In this document: positions 1-4,651 of the stretch, one piece after another
Layout: every line of letters begins with the position of its first letter
Numbering within the stretch: the first letter of the stretch is position 1
From: Anaerolineales bacterium
GTDB taxonomy: Bacteria; Chloroflexota; Anaerolineae; Anaerolineales; Villigracilaceae
Length of the DNA: 8,359 nt
NCBI GenBank assembly: GCA_016789205.1
Contig: JAEURF010000063.1
Location: 1-8,359 of the forward strand
Direction: 5' to 3'
Made by a program: the position numbers and the translations under genes
The notes under the pieces: generated by a model
Database searches by the model: none
What the model saw: the letters and a program-made list of their open reading frames with translations, nothing else
What the model was told of the DNA's origin: nothing

Positions 1-1
1 T

Positions 2-103
2 GAAGGTGGCGAAGGCACATCGGCAGATAAAATCAAGGCACTTGAAGCGGCTGGAGTCAAAGTTGCAAAGCATCCGGAAGAAATTCCGACTCTTTTACAA
101 TAA
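2..103 (+). CDS. sucD: Succinate--CoA ligase alpha subunit, C-terminal fragment (5' end outside window)
   Basis: The window opens inside a reading frame that gives 33 residues, beginning EGGEGTSADKIKALEAAGVK and ending EEIPTLLQ before a TAA stop. This matches the usual C-terminus of the ADP/GDP-forming succinyl-CoA synthetase alpha subunit: a glycine-rich turn, then a (S/A)-x-D-K-I-x-A-L-E-A-A-G-V helix, then a strand and a short closing helix that belong to the CoA-ligase flavodoxin-like domain. The enzyme interconverts succinyl-CoA and succinate with substrate-level phosphorylation in the TCA cycle, working with a beta subunit (SucC) that is not in view. Neither the catalytic histidine nor the CoA-binding domain is visible, so the call rests on this tail alone. 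A related acyl-CoA synthetase with the same C-terminal fold cannot be ruled out. A palindromic repeat begins at the last base of the stop codon. Confidence 0.72.
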   Translation, partial: EGGEGTSADKIKALEAAGVKVAKHPEEIPTLLQ

Positions 104-239
104 TGTCGTTGCGAGCCTGTTGGTCGAGTAGCTTTGAGCGAGTTTTGCGAAAAGCGTTCGAGACCACAAAGGCAAAGCGACCTCCTTAATTTTGAGATTG
201 CTTCGCCACAAAAAATAAAAGCGTGGCTCGCAATAACAT
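103..239. repeat. Nested palindromic repeat element (REP/MITE-like), non-coding
   Basis: Outer arms ATGTCGTTGCGAGC (103-116) and GCTCGCAATAACAT (226-239) are inverted repeats matching at 12 of 14 positions. Inside are two further imperfect hairpins: TGGTC/GACCA (121-125 with 162-166), enclosing GCTTT/AAAGC (131-135 with 151-155), and GGCAAAGCGACCTC/GAGATTGCTTCGCC (171-184 with 194-207, 11 of 14). There is no convincing open reading frame inside and no obvious target-site duplication. The multi-stem layout, and the 'TTGCGAGC ... GAGATTGCTTCGCC ... GCTCGCAAT' wording, resemble dispersed intergenic palindromes known from many bacterial genomes. Copy number cannot be judged from this window. It could also form part of the sucD 3' end, for example by protecting the message. 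Confidence 0.6.
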
Positions 240-256
240 GTGGAGAATTAAACATA

Positions 257-282
257 TAGAGCCGCCTAATTAGGCGGCTCTA
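257..282. terminator. Perfect 26-bp palindrome between convergent sucD and acpP, probable bidirectional terminator
   Basis: The two 13-nt halves are exact reverse complements, with a GC-rich GAGCCGCC/GGCGGCTC stem and an AATT centre, so either strand's transcript folds into a strong hairpin with a tight loop. It lies 18 nt beyond the acpP stop and 153 nt beyond the sucD stop, with the two genes converging on it. Neither side has a clean run of U, so termination may be factor-assisted. It could instead be another repeat copy or a protein-binding site. Confidence 0.5.
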
Positions 283-300
283 CGGTTATAATCCAAAGAA

Positions 301-537
301 TTATTTTTTATTCGCGTCGATGTACGCAACAGCCTCACCGACTGTGGTAATCTTTTGCGCGGCTTCATCAGAAATCTCAGCGCCGAACTTATCTTCAAAC
401 GCCATGATTAATTCCACCAAGTCCAGTGAATCAGCTTCCAAATCTTCGCGGAAGCGGGCTTCCATCGTAATTTTTGATTCATCTGCACCGAGCAAATCTT
501 TGACGATGCCTTTCAACTCATTAAATGTGTCTGACAT
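301..537 (-). CDS. acpP: Acyl carrier protein
   Basis: A 78-residue acidic protein, the normal size for bacterial type II fatty-acid-synthase ACP. It carries the growing acyl chain as a thioester on a 4'-phosphopantetheine arm and delivers it to the Fab enzymes in the cytoplasm. The attachment motif E-A-D-S-L-D-L is present with Ser37 as the modified residue. Around it are the expected helices: helix I (about 4-16), the acidic recognition helix II (37-50, DSLDLVELIMAFEDKF) and the C-terminal helix (about 65-75). The start at 537 is chosen over a further-upstream in-frame ATG (612) because MSDTFNELK is the usual ACP N-terminus, a GGAGG ribosome site lies 5 nt before it, and the promoter lies inside the longer version. 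The gene stands alone and diverges from fni. No fab genes are in view. Confidence 0.96.
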   Translation of the reverse strand: MSDTFNELKGIVKDLLGADESKITMEARFREDLEADSLDLVELIMAFEDKFGAEISDEAAQKITTVGEAVAYIDANKK

Positions 538-542
538 AAAAG

Positions 543-547
543 CCTCC
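543..547 (-). promoter_or_regulatory. Ribosome binding site of acpP
   Basis: On the minus strand GGAGG precedes the ATG (535-537) with a 5-nt spacer. This strong site decides the start codon in favour of the 78-residue protein rather than the 103-residue extension. Confidence 0.85.
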
Positions 548-568
548 AATTGGGTTTTGTATTGACAA

Positions 569-596
569 ATTGTAACCGCTTGACTTGCACTGTCAA
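569..596 (-). promoter_or_regulatory. Predicted sigma-70-type promoter of acpP
   Basis: Reading the minus strand, a perfect TTGACA (-35, 591-596) is followed after 16 nt by TACAAT (-10, 569-574, one mismatch to consensus). Transcription would start near 562, giving a leader of about 25 nt that contains the GGAGG site. This near-consensus promoter suits a highly expressed carrier protein. Its -35 half overlaps the predicted promoter of the divergent fni gene. Confidence 0.72.
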
Positions 597-608
597 GCCA
601 TCTATCAA
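580..608 (+). promoter_or_regulatory. Candidate promoter of fni, overlapping the acpP promoter
   Basis: TTGACT (580-585) and TATCAA (603-608) are separated by 17 nt. They match 5 of 6 and 4 of 6 consensus positions. The start would be near 615, leaving a leader of only about 12 nt. The -35 box and the acpP -35 box on the other strand form an inverted repeat, GCTTGAC/GTCAAGC (578-584 with 592-598, 7-nt spacer). The -10 is weak, so this is less certain than the acpP promoter. Confidence 0.45.
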
Positions 609-626
609 TCACAGGAACACTACCTT

Positions 627-1655
627 ATGACAAAAGTTGCGCCAATTGACCAAAGAAAAGCCGACCACATTAAAATCAACTTAGAGCAAGATGTTCGCTC
701 CGCATTAACCAGTGGACTCGAAAATTATCACTTCATCCATGAAGCGCTACCAGAAGTGGATTTAAACCGCCTCGACACTACCCTCAACCTGTTCGGCAAG
801 CGCTTACATTCACCCATCCTCATCAGCTCTATGACAGGCGGAACCTCCGAAGCAGAGACAATTAACCTACGCCTCGCGGAAGCGGCACAAGAATGTGGCA
901 TCGCAATGGGAGTCGGAAGTCAACGTGCCGCCATTGAACATCCGGAACAAGCCAAAACATTTCAAGTGAGAAGAGTTGCACCAGATATTTTGTTATTTGC
1001 AAATCTCGGAGCCGTGCAATTTAATTACGGTTATGGCATTGACCAATGCAAACAAGCCGTAGACATGATTCAAGCCGACGCTTTGTATTTGCATTTGAAT
1101 CCATTACAAGAAGCCGTACAAGATGCAGGCGACACAAACTGGGCTGGCATTGCAAAAAAGATTGAAGAAGTTTGTAAGAAATTAGAAGTACCTGTCATTG
1201 CAAAAGAAGTCGGTTGGGGAATTTCAGAACGCACTGCAAAATTATTAAATGATTGTGGCGTGAAAGCCATTGATGTAGCTGGCGCAGGTGGAACTTCATG
1301 GTCTCAAGTAGAAATGCACCGTGCACCGGATGAATTTACTCGTCAACTCGCGGCGACGTTTGTCGGCTGGGGAATCCCAACTGCGGAATCAATTTTGAAT
1401 GTCAAAAAAGCCACGCCTGATATGACTATCTTTGCATCAGGCGGAATCAAAGACGGACTCGACATTGCAAAATGTATCGCACTTGGAGCAACCCTCGGCG
1501 GCATGGCTGGAAATTTCTTGAAAGCCGCAGCAATCTCCACTGAAAAAGCAGTGGATGTGATGAAGTTAACCAAAAGACAAATTGAAGTCACTATGTTTGC
1601 TTGTGGCGTTGAAAAGTTGGAAGGCTTGAAAGTTGGGAAGTTAGTAAAACAATAA
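627..1655 (+). CDS. fni: Type 2 isopentenyl-diphosphate delta-isomerase (FMN-dependent)
   Basis: A 342-residue protein, the typical length of the type 2 enzyme (also called idi2). It interconverts isopentenyl and dimethylallyl diphosphate using reduced FMN and Mg2+, feeding isoprenoid synthesis; it is unrelated to the type 1 Idi. Family marks in order: N-terminal R-K-A-D-H (10-14), S-S-M-T-G-G (67-72, FMN phosphate/substrate region), G-V-G-S-Q-R (95-100), N-L-G-A (126-129), L-N-P-L-Q-E (157-162) with catalytic Gln161 and Mg-binding Glu162, K-E-V-G (193-196), the flavin loop G-A-G-G-T-S-W (219-225) and S-G-G-I (271-274). The fold is a TIM barrel. The start at 627 is preferred to the in-frame ATG at 585 because family alignment begins just before RKADH and 585 lies inside the divergent promoter; a weak AGGA lies 10 nt upstream. 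An isomerase is essential with a mevalonate route, but no other pathway gene is visible. Confidence 0.95.
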   Translation: MTKVAPIDQRKADHIKINLEQDVRSALTSGLENYHFIHEALPEVDLNRLDTTLNLFGKRLHSPILISSMTGGTSEAETINLRLAEAAQECGIAMGVGSQRAAIEHPEQAKTFQVRRVAPDILLFANLGAVQFNYGYGIDQCKQAVDMIQADALYLHLNPLQEAVQDAGDTNWAGIAKKIEEVCKKLEVPVIAKEVGWGISERTAKLLNDCGVKAIDVAGAGGTSWSQVEMHRAPDEFTRQLAATFVGWGIPTAESILNVKKATPDMTIFASGGIKDGLDIAKCIALGATLGGMAGNFLKAAAISTEKAVDVMKLTKRQIEVTMFACGVEKLEGLKVGKLVKQ

Positions 1656-1668
1656 TACATGTTTTCGT

Positions 1669-2073
1669 ATGAACACAAAAAGAAGAAAGTTACTTGGCTT
1701 GATTTCTATAGTTAGTATTACTTTAATCTTTTATATATTTTCACCTAGTTTGCCTACGCGCATTTTAGTAAAAGAAACTATTACCCCTTCCCCCACATCA
1801 GAACCAAACTTTGAGGTGACCATTCCCTCAAAAGCATTGCTGAAAAATTATGTAACTGTCTCCGTCAAAGCGGAGACTGGCACAAGTTGTAATCTCATCT
1901 TCATCCCTGGTTCTGGTGACATGCTAAACATGGATACAATCGCAAATGAAAATGGAGACTGTGTTTGGCGATGGAAACTAGAAGAGTCTTATAAAAAAGG
2001 CACTGCTAGATTAATCTTTACAATTAATGGGATGAGTCAAACCCGTTTTCTTCAAATACTAGAAAATTTTTAA
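1669..2073 (+). CDS. Small membrane-anchored protein with an Ig-like extracytoplasmic domain
   Basis: 134 residues, not a family I can name with certainty. The N-terminus is positively charged (KRRK) followed by one hydrophobic stretch (about 8-27) that reads as an uncleaved signal anchor. Next comes a Pro/Ser/Thr-rich spacer (about 36-46) and a C-terminal domain (about 47-134) of alternating beta-type segments, with Cys74 and Cys98 able to form a disulfide and a W-x-W just after Cys98. This layout matches small Ig-fold envelope proteins common in Anaerolineae, where '...NG-x-x-x-W-x-W...' is usual. It starts 13 bp after the fni stop without a recognisable ribosome site, so it may be co-transcribed and translated by coupling. 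Its base composition is AT-richer than fni. The function is unknown and a metabolic link to fni is not implied. Confidence 0.75.
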   Translation: MNTKRRKLLGLISIVSITLIFYIFSPSLPTRILVKETITPSPTSEPNFEVTIPSKALLKNYVTVSVKAETGTSCNLIFIPGSGDMLNMDTIANENGDCVWRWKLEESYKKGTARLIFTINGMSQTRFLQILENF

Positions 2074-2098
2074 AAAACTATTCCCCATTCACTTAATA

Positions 2099-2368
2099 TT
2101 ATCCAAACCTTTCCACATATACCAAAATCGAAAAAATAATTGCTGTCAAAATTCCAATTGCACTTAATCCAATTCCTACAGTAGCGGCTCTTTTATTTTC
2201 TGACCTTCTACCTAAAATGCCTAAAATGATTCCGAGAACCCCAAGTACAGTGCCTAAGGCTGGTATCACGCCGAGGCACAGACTTAAAACTCCCAGTGCG
2301 GCTGAGGCGATAGCATAAAATTTATTTAGACGTTCTTCAGGGTCAAGCGATGCAGGGTCAGTTTGCAT
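2099..2368 (-). CDS. Small DUF4190-like membrane protein
   Basis: 89 residues: a short acidic, polar N-terminus (1-16, MQTDPASLDPEE...) followed by two hydrophobic blocks. The first (about 17-53) is rich in Gly/Leu/Ile, long enough for two segments with a V-I-P-A-L-G-T turn. The second is at about 62-86. Between them is a basic loop, GRRSENKRA, followed by T-V-G-I-G-L-S-A-I-G-I. This pattern of a Gly-rich double helix, a charged loop and a G-x-x-L-x-x-x-G helix is what DUF4190 proteins show. The role is unknown. It lies downstream of uvrB on the same strand, separated by a 53-bp hairpin element, and converges on the Ig-like gene with a 25-bp gap. No ribosome site precedes the ATG; a TATTAT box lies 7 nt upstream, so a leaderless message is possible. 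Confidence 0.72.
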   Translation of the reverse strand: MQTDPASLDPEERLNKFYAIASAALGVLSLCLGVIPALGTVLGVLGIILGILGRRSENKRAATVGIGLSAIGILTAIIFSILVYVERFG

Positions 2369-2375
2369 AATTTAT

Positions 2376-2381
2376 ATAATA
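2376..2381 (-). promoter_or_regulatory. Candidate -10 box giving a leaderless transcript of the DUF4190-like gene
   Basis: On the minus strand TATTAT ends 7 nt before the ATG at 2366-2368, so transcription would begin at or within a base or two of the start codon. There is no Shine-Dalgarno sequence. The -35 position (17 nt upstream) reads poorly. Readthrough from uvrB is the alternative. Confidence 0.35.
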
Positions 2382-2382
2382 C

Positions 2383-2435
2383 CGTCCCGCAGGTTTTTCT
2401 CGAAAAGAATATTCATCTCTTAAACCTGCGGGACG
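2383..2435. repeat. 53-bp inverted-repeat element, copy A, directly after uvrB
   Basis: Arms CGTCCCGCAGGTTT (2383-2396) and AAACCTGCGGGACG (2422-2435) are perfect 14-bp reverse complements around a 25-nt AT-rich loop. It lies 5 nt beyond the uvrB stop and 14 nt before the start of the next gene on that strand. A hairpin here would cap the uvrB message, but no U-tract follows, so it is not a classic terminator. A second copy of the same size sits upstream of uvrB (4497-4549), which argues for a dispersed element. Confidence 0.75.
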
Positions 2436-2440
2436 TTTCT

Positions 2441-4480
2441 TTACTCTTCTTCACCGGATAACAACTTAATCCGTTCCCACGGCTTCAAACTTTCATCTTC
2501 TGCCAGCAAGTTTTTCAATTCGTACAACTCATCACGCAAGGCAGCGGCGCGTTCAAACTCTAAATTCTTCGCGGCTTCTTTCATAGTTTTTTCCAACTCA
2601 TGCACAATCTGACGAAGTTCATTTCGTGGCATCCCACTAATACTATTAACTTTATATTCACCCTTCGCTTCGCCAACTGCTTTAGCACTCATCATTTCAT
2701 TCAACTCACGAATTTCTTTGTGAATAGAAATTGGCACAATGCCTTTTTCTTCGTTATATTTCAATTGTTTGGTACGGCGACGATTCGTCTCGTCAATCGC
2801 GCGCTTCATTGAGTCCGTGATTTTGTCGGCGTACATAATCACACGCCCGTTTACATTACGAGCCGCGCGTCCTATTGTCTGAATCAAAGCTTTATCAGAG
2901 CGTAAGAAACCTTCTTTATCTGCATCCAAAATTGCAACCAAAGAAACTTCAGGTAAATCTAAACCTTCACGCAATAAATTGATTCCCACTAACACATCAA
3001 ATTTTCCTAAACGCAAATCACGCAAAATGCCGACGCGTTCCAACGTCTCCACTTCCGAATGCAAATAATTGACTTTGATTCCCAACTCTTTCATATAATT
3101 CGTCAAATCTTCTGACATTTTTTTTGTGAGCGTTGTGACTAAGACTCTTTCGCCTCTTTCTACCCTCTGCTTGATCTCTCCGACCAAATCATCTACCTGT
3201 CCTTTAACTGGTCTGACATCCACTTCGGGGTCTACCAATCCTGTCGGGCGAATAATTTGTTCCACAACTTGTTCTGCATGTGTCATTTCATATTCAGAAG
3301 GCGTAGCGGATGTATAAATTGTATTTCCCATCACTTCTTCAAACTCATCAAATTTAAGTGGGCGGTTATCTAATGCAGATGGTAAACGAAATCCATATTC
3401 AACTAATGTTTCTTTTCTAGCGCGGTCGCCGTTATACATGCCGCGAATCTGTGGAACGGTCATGTGGCTTTCATCAATGACAAGCAAATAATCACTCGGC
3501 AGAAAATCAATCATCGTCCACGGATGTGAGCCGGGTGCACGTCCGTCTAAATGGCGTGAATAGTTTTCAATCCCAGAACAATAACCAACTTCTTTCAACA
3601 TTTCTAGATCATAACGCGCGCGTTGTTCAAGGCGTTGGGCTTCTAACAATTTGCCTTCACTCTTAAACAAAGCCAATCTTTCTTCTAATTCCTTCTCAAT
3701 CTCTGTAATTGCTGTTTTCAATCTATCTTTTTCGGTTAAATATTGTTTGGCAGGAAAAATAGATACTTCTTTAGGCTCATCTGTGATTTCACCTGTCATC
3801 GGGCTAAATTGCATAATCCGTTCAACTTCATCACCAAAAAATGTGATGCGAAATCCTAATTTATCTTCATAAGCAGGCACAATTTCTAACGTGTCGCCAC
3901 GTACACGGAAGGTACCAGGTCTTAATTCCATTTCATTGCGTTGATATTGGCTTTCTATTAATTGTCGCAACAAAGCATTGCGTCGATAAATCTCACCCAC
4001 TTTAAAGGTCACTGTGCCTTTGCCAAATTCTTCTGGTGACCCTAAACCATATATACAGGAAACAGAAGCAACTATAATCACGTCGCGACGCGAGACAAGA
4101 GCAGTTGTAGCCGCGAGGCGGAGTCTTTCTATCTCTTCATTGATTTGAGTTTCTTTTTCAATGAACAAATCATGTCTCGGAACATAGGCTTCGGGTTGAT
4201 AATAATCATAGTATGAAACGAAATACGAAACAGCATTTTCAGGAAAGAATTCTTTGAACTCTGCATACAATTGTGCCGCAAGTGTTTTATTGTGCGCCAT
4301 AATCAATGCGGGCTTTTGCAATTCTTGAATCACAGAAGCAATCGTAAATGTTTTGCCTGTGCCTGTCGCGCCAAGTAAAACTTGATGTTTGAATCCTTTA
4401 TTCACGCCATCTACAAGTCCGCGAATGGCTTCGGGCTGGTCGCCCATGGGGATAAAAGGTGCTTGAAGTTTGAAATCCAT
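2441..4480 (-). CDS. uvrB: UvrABC system protein B (excinuclease damage-verifying helicase)
   Basis: A 679-residue protein, normal for UvrB. In nucleotide excision repair it receives damaged DNA from UvrA, verifies the lesion by threading a strand behind its beta-hairpin, and recruits UvrC. Marks: GDQPEAI (13-19), Walker A GATGTGKT (37-44), the Tyr-rich damage-verifying hairpin (about 90-112: SYYDYYQPEAYVP then FIEKE), G-I-E-N-Y-S-R-H (303-310), Walker B DESH (336-339), helicase motif VI QTIGRAARN (534-542), and a C-terminal UVR motif (about 629-657) that contacts UvrA/UvrC. No motif is missing. The start at 4480 (MDFKLQAPF) fits the family and has GGAAAA 7-10 nt before it; ATG 4492 (four residues longer) is possible, while GTG 4504 lies inside the upstream hairpin. 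The promoter carries a LexA box, so SOS induction is expected. Confidence 0.97.
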   Translation of the reverse strand: MDFKLQAPFIPMGDQPEAIRGLVDGVNKGFKHQVLLGATGTGKTFTIASVIQELQKPALIMAHNKTLAAQLYAEFKEFFPENAVSYFVSYYDYYQPEAYVPRHDLFIEKETQINEEIERLRLAATTALVSRRDVIIVASVSCIYGLGSPEEFGKGTVTFKVGEIYRRNALLRQLIESQYQRNEMELRPGTFRVRGDTLEIVPAYEDKLGFRITFFGDEVERIMQFSPMTGEITDEPKEVSIFPAKQYLTEKDRLKTAITEIEKELEERLALFKSEGKLLEAQRLEQRARYDLEMLKEVGYCSGIENYSRHLDGRAPGSHPWTMIDFLPSDYLLVIDESHMTVPQIRGMYNGDRARKETLVEYGFRLPSALDNRPLKFDEFEEVMGNTIYTSATPSEYEMTHAEQVVEQIIRPTGLVDPEVDVRPVKGQVDDLVGEIKQRVERGERVLVTTLTKKMSEDLTNYMKELGIKVNYLHSEVETLERVGILRDLRLGKFDVLVGINLLREGLDLPEVSLVAILDADKEGFLRSDKALIQTIGRAARNVNGRVIMYADKITDSMKRAIDETNRRRTKQLKYNEEKGIVPISIHKEIRELNEMMSAKAVGEAKGEYKVNSISGMPRNELRQIVHELEKTMKEAAKNLEFERAAALRDELYELKNLLAEDESLKPWERIKLLSGEEE

Positions 4481-4496
4481 ATTTTTTTCCATGTAA

Positions 4497-4549
4497 CGTC
4501 CCACAGGTTAGGTTAAGCAGTTAGATTTTACATAAAAACCTGCGGGGCG
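4497..4549. repeat. 53-bp inverted-repeat element, copy B, in the uvrB leader
   Basis: CGTCCCACAGGTTA (4497-4510) and AAACCTGCGGGGCG (4536-4549) match as reverse complements at 11 of 14 positions around a 25-nt loop. Arms and loop length equal those of copy A at 2383-2435, while the loop sequences differ. In the uvrB transcript the stem has one C-A mismatch and one G-U pair, plus an unpaired end. It lies 16 nt upstream of the uvrB start at 4480, inside the predicted leader, so it could influence ribosome access or message stability. Confidence 0.68.
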
Positions 4550-4557
4550 GCTTTTAT

Positions 4558-4569
4558 GAACGAGTGTTC
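4558..4569. promoter_or_regulatory. LexA (SOS) operator of uvrB
   Basis: GAACGAGTGTTC fits the Gram-positive-type LexA/DinR consensus GAAC-N4-GTTC exactly. It begins 1 bp after the predicted uvrB -10 box and covers the expected transcription start (about 4564). LexA bound here would block initiation, and RecA-stimulated LexA cleavage after DNA damage would release it. uvrB is a classic SOS gene, so position and target both support the call. No lexA or recA gene is in view. Confidence 0.85.
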
Positions 4570-4570
4570 T

Positions 4571-4599
4571 ATTTTACACCAAAGCGGAGATAATGTCAG
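4571..4599 (-). promoter_or_regulatory. Predicted sigma-70-type promoter of uvrB
   Basis: On the minus strand CTGACA (-35, 4594-4599, 5 of 6) is followed after exactly 17 nt by TAAAAT (-10, 4571-4576, 5 of 6). The start near 4564 falls inside the LexA box. The leader of about 85 nt carries the 53-bp inverted repeat. The -35 end lies 3 bp from a TATAAT on the other strand that may serve the divergent gene. Confidence 0.72.
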
Positions 4600-4602
4600 G
4601 GG

Positions 4603-4631
4603 TATAATCAATATAGTCCAAATCTTATAAT
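4603..4631 (+). promoter_or_regulatory. Two candidate -10 boxes for the DUF6056-like gene
   Basis: Two perfect TATAAT hexamers occur at 4603-4608 and 4626-4631, 43 and 20 nt before the ATG. Neither has a recognisable -35 at 16-18 nt, nor a TG extension, so which is used, if either, is open. The region is AT-rich, and chance TATAAT matches are likelier here. Confidence 0.35.
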
Positions 4632-4651
4632 TTAAAAACAAAACATTTTAT

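Noticed and set aside
103..282. CRISPR array or tRNA/small RNA gene in the sucD-acpP spacer.
   Set aside because: The repeats are inverted rather than direct and have no regular spacers, and no cloverleaf could be fitted.
320..565. Plus-strand open frame opposite acpP, and similar frames opposite or within fni, uvrB, mfd and the lipoprotein gene.
   Set aside because: They are Ser/Phe/His-rich shadow translations of strongly supported genes, with no family features or ribosome sites.
562..567. Perfect TTGACA on the plus strand as the -35 of fni.
   Set aside because: No acceptable -10 hexamer lies 16-18 nt downstream; the TTGACT at 580-585 has a better partner.
538..612. Longer acyl carrier protein starting at 612 on the minus strand (103 residues).
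   Set aside because: The extra 25 residues match no ACP, the acpP promoter lies inside them, and GGAGG sits right before the shorter start at 537.
585..626. Longer fni start at the ATG at 585.
   Set aside because: It lies within the overlapping divergent promoter region, and the family N-terminus begins just before the R-K-A-D-H motif, reached from 627.
2383..2435. Classic rho-independent terminator for uvrB.
   Set aside because: The stem is strong, but the 25-nt loop is long, no U-run follows on either strand, and an equal element exists upstream of uvrB. A repeat element is the better reading.
4481..4504. Longer uvrB starts at GTG 4504 or ATG 4492.
   Set aside because: GTG 4504 is inside the leader hairpin and adds residues unlike UvrB. 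ATG 4492 is possible but adds only M-E-K-N; 4480 gives the usual family N-terminus.
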